Source: Pseudomonas palleroniana (GTDB lineage: Bacteria; Pseudomonadota; Gammaproteobacteria; Pseudomonadales; Pseudomonadaceae). From it: a DNA stretch of 64,000 nucleotides. Every line of letters starts with the position of its first letter. Position 1 is the stretch's first letter. The notes under the pieces were generated by a model. The model searched no databases and was not told the DNA's origin. It was given only the letters and a program-made list of their open reading frames with translations. The translations under genes were made by a program, and so were the position numbers. The stretch covers positions 1-64,000 of the forward strand of contig NZ_PYWX01000050.1 in the NCBI RefSeq assembly GCF_003031675.1. The letters are read 5' to 3'. Below are positions 15,952 to 25,302 of the stretch, one piece after another.

Positions 15952-17694
15952 TTGAATGCAACGACCATCAACAGCCTGTTCTTGATCGGCGCGTTGCTGG
16001 TGGGTGCGAGCATTCTGGTGAGTTCCCTTTCGTCCCGCTTAGGGATTCCGATCCTGGTGATCATCCTGGCCGTGGGCATGGTCGCCGGCGTGGATGGCGG
16101 CGGCATCATCTTCGACAACTACCCGACCGCCTACCTGGTGGGCAACCTCGCCCTGGCCGTGATCCTGCTCGACGGCGGCTTGCGCACGCGGGTGGCGAGT
16201 TTCCGCGTGGCACTCTGGCCAGCGTTATCGCTGGCCACGGTGGGGGTGTTGATTACCACCGGCCTGACGGGCATGGCGGCGGCCTGGCTATTTGACCTGA
16301 ATCTCATCCAGGGCTTGCTGATCGGCGCAATCGTCGGCTCCACGGACGCCGCCGCGGTGTTTTCGCTGCTGGGCGGCAAGGGCCTGAACGAACGGGTTAC
16401 CGCCAGCCTGGAAATCGAGTCCGGCAGCAACGACCCGATGGCGGTGTTCCTCACCGTGACCCTGATCGACATGCTCGCCAGCGGCCAGACCGGCCTGCAC
16501 TGGAGCCTGCTGACGCACCTGATCCGCGAGTTCGGCATCGGTGGCATCATCGGCCTGGGCGGCGGCTGGCTGATGCTGCAGATGGTCAACCGCATCAACC
16601 TGGCCACCGGCCTGTACCCGATCCTGGTGATCGCCGGCGGCCTGGTGGTATTCGCCCTGACCAACGCCCTGCATGGCAGCGGCTTCCTCGCCGTGTACCT
16701 GTGCGGCCTGGTCATCGGTAACCGGCCGGTGCGCAGCCGTCATGGCATTTTGCATATGCTCGACGGCATGGCGTGGCTGGCACAGATCGGCATGTTCCTG
16801 GTGCTGGGCCTGCTGGTCACGCCCCATGACTTGCTGCCGATTGCCCTGCCCGCCCTGGGCCTGGCGCTGTGGATGATTCTGTTTGCGCGACCGCTGTCCG
16901 TGATCGTCGGCCTGTTGCCGTTCAAGGCGTTTCATGGTCGCGAAAAAGCCTTTATCGCCTGGGTGGGCCTGCGCGGCGCGGTGCCGATCATCCTCGCGGT
17001 ATTCCCGCTGATGGCCGGGCTGCCCCATGCGCAGCTGTACTTCAACCTGGCGTTCTTTATCGTGCTGGTCTCGTTGCTGGTGCAAGGCACCAGCCTGCCG
17101 TGGGTGGCCAAACTGCTCAAGGTCACCGTACCGCCGGAACCGGCACCGATCTCCCGTGCAGCGCTGGAAGTACACGTCACCAGTGAGTGGGAGTTGTTCG
17201 TCTACCGCCTGGGCGCGGAGAAGTGGTGCATCGGCGCCGCCCTGCGCGAACTGAAAATGCCCGAGGGCACGCGGATCGCCGCCCTGTTCCGGGGCCAGCA
17301 ACTGCTCCATCCGTCGGGTAGTACGGTGCTTGAAGTCGACGATCTGCTCTGCGTGATCGGTCACGAACACAACCTGCCGGCCCTGGGCAAACTGTTCAGC
17401 CAGGCGCCGCAACGCGGCCTGGATCTGCGTTTCTTCGGCGACTTCGTCCTGGAAGGCGACGCCCAGCTGGGCGCGGTGTCGGCCCTGTACGGCCTCAAGC
17501 TAGAAGGCATCGACCCGGACATGCCGCTGAGCAGCTTCATCACCCAGAAAGTCGGCGGCGCACCTATCGTCGGCGACCAGGTGGAATGGAACAACACCAT
17601 CTGGACCGTCGCTGTCATGGACGGGAACAAGATTGGTAAAGTCGGCGTCAGATTTCCCGAAGGAAGTCGCCCGGGCCCCGGACTCTTCCTCTAA
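15952..17694 (+). CDS. nhaP2: K+/H+ antiporter NhaP2
   Basis: The 580-residue CPA1-family exchanger expels K+ (and possibly Na+) for protons. About 12 membrane helices cover residues 1-390, with the conserved ESGSNDPMAVFLT motif in the ion-binding centre. A cytoplasmic tail carries a TrkA_C-type regulatory domain (LEVDDLLCVIGHEHNLP). The start is TTG 15952, giving LNATTINSLFLIGALLVGA with GGAG eight bases upstream; the frame stays open upstream only into the repeat at 15690-15823, which is not coding. It precedes mscK by 49 bp, which puts two osmotic-balance genes together. Confidence 0.92.
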   Translation: MNATTINSLFLIGALLVGASILVSSLSSRLGIPILVIILAVGMVAGVDGGGIIFDNYPTAYLVGNLALAVILLDGGLRTRVASFRVALWPALSLATVGVLITTGLTGMAAAWLFDLNLIQGLLIGAIVGSTDAAAVFSLLGGKGLNERVTASLEIESGSNDPMAVFLTVTLIDMLASGQTGLHWSLLTHLIREFGIGGIIGLGGGWLMLQMVNRINLATGLYPILVIAGGLVVFALTNALHGSGFLAVYLCGLVIGNRPVRSRHGILHMLDGMAWLAQIGMFLVLGLLVTPHDLLPIALPALGLALWMILFARPLSVIVGLLPFKAFHGREKAFIAWVGLRGAVPIILAVFPLMAGLPHAQLYFNLAFFIVLVSLLVQGTSLPWVAKLLKVTVPPEPAPISRAALEVHVTSEWELFVYRLGAEKWCIGAALRELKMPEGTRIAALFRGQQLLHPSGSTVLEVDDLLCVIGHEHNLPALGKLFSQAPQRGLDLRFFGDFVLEGDAQLGAVSALYGLKLEGIDPDMPLSSFITQKVGGAPIVGDQVEWNNTIWTVAVMDGNKIGKVGVRFPEGSRPGPGLFL

Positions 17695-17743
17695 ACTGCG
17701 GGGCCACAATGCCCCGATTCTTCACCTTGCTCGACCGGTCTCT

Positions 17744-20700
17744 ATGCCAACCTTGCGCACTTATCTCGCCACTGCCCTGCTGAGCCTGACCCTGTGTGTC
17801 GGCATCGTCCATGCCGCCGAGCCGCCCAGCGCCGACGCCATCCAGCAAAGCCTGGACAAGCTGCCCGACCGCAAGCTGCCCGACGCCGATATGAAGGCGC
17901 TGCAGACCATCCTGCAACAGACCCTGACCTTTTTGGGCAACAAGCAGGATTACGAGCAGCGCCTCATCGACCTCAAGCGCCAACTGGAAGACGCTCCGCG
18001 CCAGACCAGCGAAAACCAGCGCGAACTGGTGCGGCTCAAGGCCACCAAAATCATCCCGGTGGCGCAGCGCTACGCGAGCCTGCCGGTGCCGCAGCTTGAA
18101 CAACTGCTGGTGCAACGCTCCACCCAGCAAGGCGACCTGCAAAAAGAGCTGGCCGACGCCAACAGCCTGACCATCGCCGCTCAAACCCGCCCCGAGCGCG
18201 CCCAGACCGAAATCAGCAACAGCCAGACGCGTATCCAGCAGATCAACGCGACCCTCAAGCTCGGTAAAGACAACGGCAAGACCCTCAGCGGCGACCAGCG
18301 CAACCAGCTGAATGCCGAGCTCGCCTCCCTGAATGCGCTGATCCCGCTGCGCCGCCAGGAACTGGCCGGCAACAGCCAACTGCAAGACCTGGGCAACAGC
18401 CAGCATGATCTGGTGGTCGAAAAAACCGCGCGCCTGGAACAAGAGATCCAGGACCTGCAAACCCTGATCAACCAGAAGCGCCTGGCCCAGTCCCAACAGA
18501 CGGTGACCCAACAGTCCATCGAAGCGCAAAAAGCCGGCAGCAGCAGCCTGCTGGCCTCCGAGAGCGCAGCCAACCTCAAGCTCTCCGACTACCTGCTCAA
18601 AAGCACCGACCGCCTCAACGACCTGACCCAGAAGAACCTGGAGACCAAACAGCAACTGGACACCGTGACCCAGAGCGACTCGGCCCTGGACGAGCAAATC
18701 AACGTGCTCAAGGGCAGCCTGCTGCTGTCCAAGATCCTCTACAAACAAAAACAGGCGTTGCCGCGCCTCACCGTCGACCGCAACCTGGCAGACGACATCG
18801 CCAACATTCGCTTGTACCAGTTCGAGGTCAACCAGCAACGCGAGCTGATCAGCACCCCCAGCAGCTATGTCGATAACCTGCTGGCCAACCAGCCGCCGGA
18901 TGAAGTCACCCCACAACTGCGCCGTACCCTGCTGGAACTGGCGATCACGCGCAGCGACCTGCTGGAGCGCCTGAGCCGGGAACTGAGCGCACTGCTCAAT
19001 GAATCCATCACCCTGCAACTGAACCAGAAACAACTGCTCAGCACCGCCAGCAACCTGCGCGCGACCCTGGATGAGCAAATGTTCTGGATCCCCAGCAACA
19101 AGCCGCTGGATACCGAATGGCTGGAAACCGTACCGGATCACCTGAGCAAGCAGATCACCACGTTGCCCTGGGCCTCCAGCGTCAGCGAACTGTATGACGG
19201 CCTGACTCAACGCCCGCTGCTGTTCCTGCCATTGCTGCTGTTGATCGGTGCCTTGCTGTGGCGACGCAAAGCCCTGTACCAGCGCCTGAACAAGGTCCAC
19301 CTGGACATCGGCCACTTCAAGCGCGACAGCCAGTGGCACACACCGCAGGCGATCCTGATCAATATCCTGCTGGCATTGCCGGTCTCCCTGGGCCTGGCGT
19401 TGTGCGGCTATGCCCTGCAGATCGACGCTCGCGGGCAAAACGCCAACCTGGGCGTCGCACTGCTGCTGATTGCCCAAGCGTGGCTGGTGTTCTACACCGC
19501 CTACAGAATTCTCGCGCCGGGCGGTGTGGCTGAACTGCATTTCCGCTGGGAGCGGCCTCAGGTGGCCTTTCTCCAGGGTTGGATACGCAAACTCGGGCTG
19601 GTCGTATTGGCGCTGGTTGCCGTGGTGGCCATCGCCGAACATCAACCGGCGGCGCTGGCCGACGACGTGCTCGGCATCGGCGTGGTACTGACCTGTTACG
19701 CATTGATGGCCTGGCTGCTCGGTCGCCTGCTGCTGAACAGCCCAACCCACGAAAAAGCCTCGCTGTTCCGAAAAGTCGTAGGGCTGGTGTTTACCGCCCT
19801 GCCCATCGCGCTGTTTATCGCGGTGTGTTTCGGCTACTACTATACCGCGCTCAAACTCAGCGACCGTCTGATCAACACCCTGTACCTGCTGATGCTCTGG
19901 CTGGTCATCGAGGCCACTTTCGCACGCGGCCTGGGCGTTGCCGCACGACGCCTGGCCTATGCCCGGGCCCTGGCCAAACGCCAGGCCGCCAAGGAAGCCG
20001 GCGATGGCGAAGCCGTGATCGAAGAACCGACCCTGGATATCGAGCAGGTCAACGAACAATCCATGCGCCTGATCCGCCTGGCCTTGCTGGGCGGCTTCAT
20101 TGCTGCGCTGTACTGGGTGTGGAAAGACCTGATCACCGTGTTCTCCTACCTGGACAACGTGACCCTCTACGAATACACCAGCGGCACCGGCGCCAACATC
20201 AGCATGGTGCCGATCAGCATCGGCGACCTGCTCGGCGCTTCGATCATCGTCGGCATCACCTTCGCCCTGGCGCGCAACCTGCCCGGCCTGCTGGAGGTCT
20301 TGGTGCTGTCCAAGCTGGACCTGGCCCAGGGCAGCGCCTACGCCACCACCACCTTGCTGTCGTATGTGATTGCCGGCGTCGGCTTCGTCTCTACCCTGTC
20401 CACCCTCGGCGTGAGCTGGGACAAGTTGCAATGGCTGGTGGCGGCGCTGTCGGTGGGGTTGGGGTTCGGGATGCAGGAGATTTTCGCCAACTTCATCTCC
20501 GGCATCATGATCCTGTTCGAACGCCCGGTGCGCATCGGCGACACCATTACCATCGGCAACCTGTCGGGCACGGTGAGCAAGATCCGCATCCGCGCCACCA
20601 CCATTACCGACTTCGACCGCAAAGACATCATTGTCCCGAACAAGACATTCATCACTGGGCAACTGATCAACTGGTCGCTGACCGACACCATCACCCGCGT

Positions 20701-21082
20701 CACCCTGAAACTGGGCGTGGACTACGGCTCCGACCTGGACCGCGTGAAAGAGCTGCTGCTCAAGGCTGCCCGCGAAAACCCGCGGGTGCTCAAGGAGCCG
20801 GAGCCGCACGTGTACTTCCTCAACTTCGGCGAAAGCACCCTCGACCACGAACTGCGCATGCACGTGCGTGACCTGGGCGACCGCAACCCGGTGATCGACG
20901 AAGTGAACCGCTTTATCAACCGTGAGTTCAAGAAAGAGCACATCAACATTTCGTTCCGCCAGATGGAGGTTTACTTGAAAAACCTGCACGGCCAGGAATA
21001 CAAACTGGTGGAAGTCGACCCGCCGACCCAGCCCGCCAACGACGGCGGCGTGCAAGAACCGCCGCCCAGCAAACTCGACTAA
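17744..21082 (+). CDS. mscK: Mechanosensitive channel MscK (KefA type)
   Basis: The 1112-residue inner-membrane channel opens on membrane tension and releases solutes on hypo-osmotic shock. It has a signal peptide (residues 1-24), a long Gln-rich periplasmic coiled-coil domain to about 480, a set of hydrophobic helices from about 485, and the MscS core near residues 900-1090. The pore helix is in the LVAALSVGLGFGMQEIFANF region, followed by the beta domain PVRIGDTITIGNLSGTVSKI. ATG 17744 is used because it begins the signal peptide. It matches the large MscK class (about 1100) rather than small MscS. Confidence 0.93.
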   Translation: MPTLRTYLATALLSLTLCVGIVHAAEPPSADAIQQSLDKLPDRKLPDADMKALQTILQQTLTFLGNKQDYEQRLIDLKRQLEDAPRQTSENQRELVRLKATKIIPVAQRYASLPVPQLEQLLVQRSTQQGDLQKELADANSLTIAAQTRPERAQTEISNSQTRIQQINATLKLGKDNGKTLSGDQRNQLNAELASLNALIPLRRQELAGNSQLQDLGNSQHDLVVEKTARLEQEIQDLQTLINQKRLAQSQQTVTQQSIEAQKAGSSSLLASESAANLKLSDYLLKSTDRLNDLTQKNLETKQQLDTVTQSDSALDEQINVLKGSLLLSKILYKQKQALPRLTVDRNLADDIANIRLYQFEVNQQRELISTPSSYVDNLLANQPPDEVTPQLRRTLLELAITRSDLLERLSRELSALLNESITLQLNQKQLLSTASNLRATLDEQMFWIPSNKPLDTEWLETVPDHLSKQITTLPWASSVSELYDGLTQRPLLFLPLLLLIGALLWRRKALYQRLNKVHLDIGHFKRDSQWHTPQAILINILLALPVSLGLALCGYALQIDARGQNANLGVALLLIAQAWLVFYTAYRILAPGGVAELHFRWERPQVAFLQGWIRKLGLVVLALVAVVAIAEHQPAALADDVLGIGVVLTCYALMAWLLGRLLLNSPTHEKASLFRKVVGLVFTALPIALFIAVCFGYYYTALKLSDRLINTLYLLMLWLVIEATFARGLGVAARRLAYARALAKRQAAKEAGDGEAVIEEPTLDIEQVNEQSMRLIRLALLGGFIAALYWVWKDLITVFSYLDNVTLYEYTSGTGANISMVPISIGDLLGASIIVGITFALARNLPGLLEVLVLSKLDLAQGSAYATTTLLSYVIAGVGFVSTLSTLGVSWDKLQWLVAALSVGLGFGMQEIFANFISGIMILFERPVRIGDTITIGNLSGTVSKIRIRATTITDFDRKDIIVPNKTFITGQLINWSLTDTITRVTLKLGVDYGSDLDRVKELLLKAARENPRVLKEPEPHVYFLNFGESTLDHELRMHVRDLGDRNPVIDEVNRFINREFKKEHINISFRQMEVYLKNLHGQEYKLVEVDPPTQPANDGGVQEPPPSKLD

Positions 21083-21130
21083 CGGCGTTATCCCCAGCAG
21101 AATGCTCGGACATTCTGCTGGAGATGGCCG

Positions 21131-22594
21131 GTGAAAGCCCTCGACGAACTGACCTTCGACAACCGTTTCGCACGCCTGGGCGACGCGTTCTCGACCCACG
21201 TACTGCCTGAACCTCTCGACGAACCGCGCCTGGTCGTAGCCAGCGACGCCGCCATGGCCCTGCTCGACCTTGACCCCGCCGTGGCCGACACACCGGTGTT
21301 CGCCGAGCTGTTTGGCGGCCACAAGCTGTGGGCCGAGGCGCAACCACGGGCGATGGTCTATTCCGGGCATCAATTCGGCGGCTATACCCCGCAACTGGGT
21401 GACGGCCGCGGGCTGTTACTGGGCGAGGTGTACAACGACGCGGGCGAACACTGGGACCTGCACCTCAAGGGCGCCGGCATGACGCCTTACTCACGGATGG
21501 GTGATGGGCGCGCCGTGTTGCGCTCATCGATCCGCGAGTTCCTGGCCTCTGAAGCCCTGCATGCGTTGGGCATCCCCTGCAGCCGCGCCTTATGCGTGAT
21601 CGGCTCCAGCACACCGGTATGGCGTGAAAAACAGGAGCGTGGCGCGATGGTGCTGCGCCTGGCGCCCAGCCATATCCGCTTCGGGCATTTCGAGTATTTC
21701 TACTACACCCAGAAGCCCGAGCAGCAGGCGCAGTTGGCCGAACATGTGCTGAACCTGCATTACCCCGAGTGCCGGGAACAGCCCGAACCGTACCTGGCAA
21801 TGTTCCGCGAAATCGTCGAGCGCAACGCCGAGATGATCTCCAAATGGCAGGCTTACGGCTTCTGCCATGGGGTGATGAACACCGACAACATGTCGATCCT
21901 GGGCATCACCTTCGACTTCGGGCCGTTTGCGTTTCTCGATGATTTCGACGCGCACTTCATCTGCAACCACTCCGATCATGAAGGGCGTTACTCATTCAGC
22001 AACCAGGTGCCGATCGGGCAGTGGAACCTCAGCGCATTGGCCCAGGCGCTTACCCCGTTTATCAGCGTCGACGCGTTGAAAGAAGCCCTTGGCCTGTACC
22101 TGCCGCTGTATCAGGCGCATTACCTGGACCTGATGCGTCGCCGGCTGGGGCTGACCACCGCCGAAGATGATGACCAGAAATTGGTCGAACGCCTGCTGAA
22201 GCTGATGCAGAACAGCGGCGTGGACTACACGCTGTTCTTCCGCCGCCTGGGGGATGAGCCGGCGGCGCTGGCAGTGGCACGTCTGCGCGATGACTTTGTC
22301 GACCTGGCCGGGTTTGACGCCTGGGCCGAGCTGTACAAGGCTCGTGTTGAACGCGATGGCGACGGCAGCGAAGAACAGCGCCGTGCGCGGATGCATGCGG
22401 TGAACCCGCTGTATATCTTGCGCAACTATCTTGCGCAAAACGCTATTGCCGCCGCCGAGTCCGGGGATTACAGCGAAGTGCGGCGGCTGCATGAAGTGCT
22501 TTCCAAGCCGTTCGAGGCGCAAGCGGGAATGGAGCAATACGCGCAGCGGCCACCGGATTGGGGTAAGCATCTGGAGATCAGTTGTTCGTCATAG
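21131..22594 (+). CDS. selO: Protein adenylyltransferase SelO
   Basis: The 487-residue pseudokinase-fold enzyme transfers AMP to Ser/Thr/Tyr of target proteins in redox control. Visible family blocks are YSGHQFGGYTPQLGDGRG, the nucleotide-binding LHLKGAGMTPYSRMGDGRA, and the metal-binding HGVMNTDNMSILGITFDFGP. The C-terminus ends in ISCSS, with cysteine where the animal protein has selenocysteine. The start is GTG 21131 with GGAGATGG just upstream; the gap to mscK is 48 bp, so co-transcription is possible. Confidence 0.95.
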   Translation: MKALDELTFDNRFARLGDAFSTHVLPEPLDEPRLVVASDAAMALLDLDPAVADTPVFAELFGGHKLWAEAQPRAMVYSGHQFGGYTPQLGDGRGLLLGEVYNDAGEHWDLHLKGAGMTPYSRMGDGRAVLRSSIREFLASEALHALGIPCSRALCVIGSSTPVWREKQERGAMVLRLAPSHIRFGHFEYFYYTQKPEQQAQLAEHVLNLHYPECREQPEPYLAMFREIVERNAEMISKWQAYGFCHGVMNTDNMSILGITFDFGPFAFLDDFDAHFICNHSDHEGRYSFSNQVPIGQWNLSALAQALTPFISVDALKEALGLYLPLYQAHYLDLMRRRLGLTTAEDDDQKLVERLLKLMQNSGVDYTLFFRRLGDEPAALAVARLRDDFVDLAGFDAWAELYKARVERDGDGSEEQRRARMHAVNPLYILRNYLAQNAIAAAESGDYSEVRRLHEVLSKPFEAQAGMEQYAQRPPDWGKHLEISCSS

Positions 22595-22615
22595 ACACCC
22601 TCAGCGCACCCGATT

Positions 22616-22749
22616 TGTAGTGAGCGGGCTCGCCCCGCGCTGGGTGGCAACGCCGCCCCAACAAGGACGCCGCAGCGTTTCAGGAAGGCCCAGTCGCCTG
22701 GATTTGGGGCGGCTCTGCCACCCAGCGCGGGGCGAGCCCGCTCACTACA
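22616..22749. repeat. 134-bp palindromic element, copy 2 (inverted)
   Basis: It has the same terminal palindromes and length as copy 1 at 15690-15823 but sits in the opposite orientation; the interior aligns when reverse-complemented. It lies 21 bp after selO and 62 bp before trxC, and probably separates the two transcripts. Confidence 0.85.
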
Positions 22750-22811
22750 ACCTTGATAAATACTTTAGCTGGCTCCAGATAGAGCCTATTGGCCACCTTC
22801 AGGAGCCCGCC

Positions 22812-23246
22812 ATGTCCGAACCTCTCGTCATTCCCTGCCCACATTGCAACGGCCTCAACCGCATCCCCGGCGAACGCCTGGGTGATGCGCCCAAATGCGG
22901 GCGTTGCAAGCAACCGGTTTTGTTGAACAAGCCTTTCGAGCTGAAGCAAGGCGACTACGCCAGCCAGATCAAGGGGGATTTACCGTTACTGGTGGATGTA
23001 TGGGCCGACTGGTGCGGGCCGTGCAAGTCGTTTGCACCGGTGTTCGAACAGGCGGCAGGGCAACTGCAGGGCAAGTGCCGGCTGGCCAAGCTGGACAGCG
23101 AGGCCAACCAGCAGTTGTCGGCGCAGTTGGGGATTCGCTCGATCCCGAGTCTGATTCTGTTCAAGAACGGCCGCGAAGTGGCGCGTCAGAGTGGGGCGTT
23201 TCCATTGCCGCAGTTGATGAGCTGGTTACGCAGCCAGGGCATCTGA
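22812..23246 (+). CDS. trxC: Thioredoxin 2 (TrxC)
   Basis: The 144-residue cytosolic disulfide reductase has an N-terminal zinc ribbon (CPHC at about 9-12 and CGRC at about 31-34) and a thioredoxin fold with active site WCGPC near residues 66-70. This zinc-finger plus thioredoxin layout defines TrxC rather than TrxA. ATG 22812 follows AGGAG at 22801. The frame extends upstream through the repeat at 22616-22749, but that part is not coding. Confidence 0.95.
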   Translation: MSEPLVIPCPHCNGLNRIPGERLGDAPKCGRCKQPVLLNKPFELKQGDYASQIKGDLPLLVDVWADWCGPCKSFAPVFEQAAGQLQGKCRLAKLDSEANQQLSAQLGIRSIPSLILFKNGREVARQSGAFPLPQLMSWLRSQGI

Positions 23247-23274
23247 CCCAACCTCAAAAACAACACAAATCAAG

Positions 23275-23363
23275 TGTGGGAGGGGGCTTGCTCCCGATAG
23301 CAGGCTATCAGCAGCACCTGTGCTGACTGACCCACCGCCATCGGGAGCAAGCCCCCTCCCACA
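23275..23363. repeat. REP doublet, 89 bp
   Basis: The ends TGTGGGAGGGGGCTTGCTCC and the reverse complement enclose a short spacer. Same length as the element at 11253-11341, with a G/C-variant arm. A further degenerate half (GCCCCCTCCCACA) ends near 23449, so this gap carries one full and one partial copy. Confidence 0.85.
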
Positions 23364-23472
23364 TTTGACCGCGTTTTACCTAAAGATTTAGAGCGGTGAG
23401 GTTATTGCTCGTCCAGGCGTATAAGCCAGGGGATCTGCCCCCTCCCACATAAGTTTTGTGTTGCGCCTCAGG

Positions 23473-24243
23473 TCACGCGTTTTCCAGCAGGTTATGCAAT
23501 TCCACAAACTGCTGGGTCAGCTTATGCCGTGGGTCCAAGTGGATCAGCGGCTTGCTCTCCTGGTGTGACTCGCGCATACGCACGGAACTGGCCAGGTACA
23601 CCGGCAACACCGGCAAGCCTTCGGCGATCAACTCGTCGAGCATCTGCTGCGGCAGGCTCGCCCGGGCCTGGAACTGGTTGACCACAATGCCCTCCACTTC
23701 AAGGCCTTCATTATGGTCTTCCTTCAACTCTTCGATTTCCGCCAGCAGGCCATAAAGGGCCTGACGCGAGAAGCTGTCGCAATCGAACGGAATCAACACT
23801 CGATCAGCGGCAATCAGCGCCGAAACCGCATAAAAATTCAAGGCCGGAGGGGTATCCAGGTAGATCCGATCGTAATCTTCACCCAGCTCATCCAGCAGTT
23901 TTCGCAGCTTGTTGATCTTGTGCTTGGCCTCAAGCTTGGGCTGCAAATCCGCCAATTCCGCGGTGGCGGTGACCACATGGAGGTTATCGAACGGCGTTTC
24001 GTAGATATCCACCTGGTTTTTCTTGGAAAACGGCCCCGAAGACAGGGTTTGCTTGAAAAAATCGGCGATACCCATAGGGATATCGTCGCCGGTCAGCCCG
24101 GTGAGGTACTGGGTTGAGTTGGCTTGTGCATCGAGGTCCACCAACAGGGTTCGATAGCCTTCGCTGGCGCTGACCGCCGCCAGGTTGCAGGCAATGCTGG
24201 ACTTGCCCACACCGCCTTTCTGATTGAACACCACGCGCCGCAT
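23473..24243 (-). CDS. Orphan ParA/MinD-family ATPase
   Basis: The 256-residue protein has the deviant Walker A KGGVGKSS at residues 9-16, switch I LLVDLDAQANST, and the Walker B-like YDRIYLDTPPALN. ParA-type ATPases position cargo on the nucleoid or cell pole. There is no parB gene next to it and no plasmid replication gene, so it is not a recent plasmid partition unit; the cargo is unknown. ATG 24243 has GGAGG upstream; the longer frame starting at 24549 lacks support. It is divergent from the polyene cluster, with a 336-bp gap. Confidence 0.88.
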   Translation of the reverse strand: MRRVVFNQKGGVGKSSIACNLAAVSASEGYRTLLVDLDAQANSTQYLTGLTGDDIPMGIADFFKQTLSSGPFSKKNQVDIYETPFDNLHVVTATAELADLQPKLEAKHKINKLRKLLDELGEDYDRIYLDTPPALNFYAVSALIAADRVLIPFDCDSFSRQALYGLLAEIEELKEDHNEGLEVEGIVVNQFQARASLPQQMLDELIAEGLPVLPVYLASSVRMRESHQESKPLIHLDPRHKLTQQFVELHNLLENA

Positions 24244-24447
24244 GGAAAAACCTCCGTGTATCAATGAATGTCCCGAGTGTAGAGGGCAAAAGCGCCTGTT
24301 AGCTACCTCGTTCATCCGTTCAGCCCTGCATGACACGCCGATACCAGGACCTCGCATACAAATGAAAGGGACGCGTCCGACGCCCCAACGAGCACCGCGT
24401 AAAGGACAATCCGCAAATCTCCACGACTGATTTGTAATCGACGTGCA

Positions 24448-24493
24448 CAAATTTTTACCAAAATTTGCTAGAACCCCACGCCACCGGGATAAT
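24448..24493 (+). promoter_or_regulatory. Candidate promoter and overlapping operator for the polyene cluster
   Basis: A perfect 8-bp inverted repeat, CAAATTTT (24448-24455) and AAAATTTG (24460-24467), overlaps a possible -35 box TTGCTA (24465-24470). A -10 box GATAAT (24488-24493) follows 17 bp later. The rest of the 336-bp gap (24244-24579) holds no recognisable gene. The promoter would serve the 18-gene cluster; a repressor or activator at the palindrome is inferred. Confidence 0.5.
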
Positions 24494-24579
24494 GCGCGCC
24501 ATTCGGCCGTTGCTCCCTGTCCCGGTATTCGGGGCCAACAGCCGCACATGGAAGCCCGCAGGGGCGGGATAACGTCTCA

Positions 24580-25302
24580 GTGATCAACTTCAACATCGCC
24601 CAATGGCGCGCATGGGCTCCTGGCCTCGAGAGCGCGGATGCCTGGCGCACATGGTGCCTGGCCCCGGTGTTGCTGCCTGCCAGCGAAGCCTCCCCCGACG
24701 TATCATTCCTCCCGGCCATGCAGCGCCGGCGCCTGAGCCGCTTGGCGCGCATGGCGTTCAGCGTGGGTTGGCCGCTGGCCGAGGGCCTGCAGGACCTGCC
24801 GTTGGTCTTTATCTCCCGCCACGGCGAAACCCCGCGCACCCTCGATATCCTCAGCGACCTGGCCAACGACCAGCCGTTGTCGCCCACCCAGTTCAGCCTG
24901 TCGGTGCATAACGCGGTGATTGGCCTGTGGTCGATCCTGCGCAATGAAACCAGCGAAATGACCGCCCTCGCCGCCGCCGGCGATGGCCTGGAGCATGGCC
25001 TGCTGGAAGCCGCCGCACTGCTCGACGAAGGGGCGCCGGCCGTGCTGCTGGTGATCACCGAAGAACAGCCGCCCGAAGCCTATGCCAGCTGGATCCACGA
25101 CGTACCCTTCCCCTACGCTCTGGGCCTGTTGCTGACGCCGGGCGACGAGTGGCAGCTGGAACTCACCACCGGCACTGTCCAACCCAGCACCGCCCAACCG
25201 TGGCCCCACGCCCTGAACCTGCTGCGCACCCTGCTGAACGGACAGGACGCCTGCCAACATGCCTGGAAGAACCGTGTATGGAACTGGCAACGCAAGCCCT
25301 GA
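24580..25302 (+). CDS. Beta-ketoacyl synthase-like chain length factor (aryl polyene)
   Basis: The 240-residue protein matches the truncated ketosynthase family (PF13723 style) found first in aryl polyene clusters. Its core HGETPRTLDILSDLANDQPL and PTQFSLSVHNAVIGLWSI follows the ketosynthase fold, but no active-site cysteine is present. In the Xenorhabdus system the equivalent (ApeC, as I recall) pairs with a ketosynthase as a chain length factor. The likely partner is the enzyme at 37882. GTG 24580 is the start. The next gene begins 25 bp inside its end. Confidence 0.82.
   Translation: MINFNIAQWRAWAPGLESADAWRTWCLAPVLLPASEASPDVSFLPAMQRRRLSRLARMAFSVGWPLAEGLQDLPLVFISRHGETPRTLDILSDLANDQPLSPTQFSLSVHNAVIGLWSILRNETSEMTALAAAGDGLEHGLLEAAALLDEGAPAVLLVITEEQPPEAYASWIHDVPFPYALGLLLTPGDEWQLELTTGTVQPSTAQPWPHALNLLRTLLNGQDACQHAWKNRVWNWQRKP

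Noticed and set aside
17648..21394. A 1248-codon open frame opposite mscK
   Set aside because: Gln/Val/Ala-rich composition typical of an antisense shadow; covers the mscK-selO junction; no recognisable domain.
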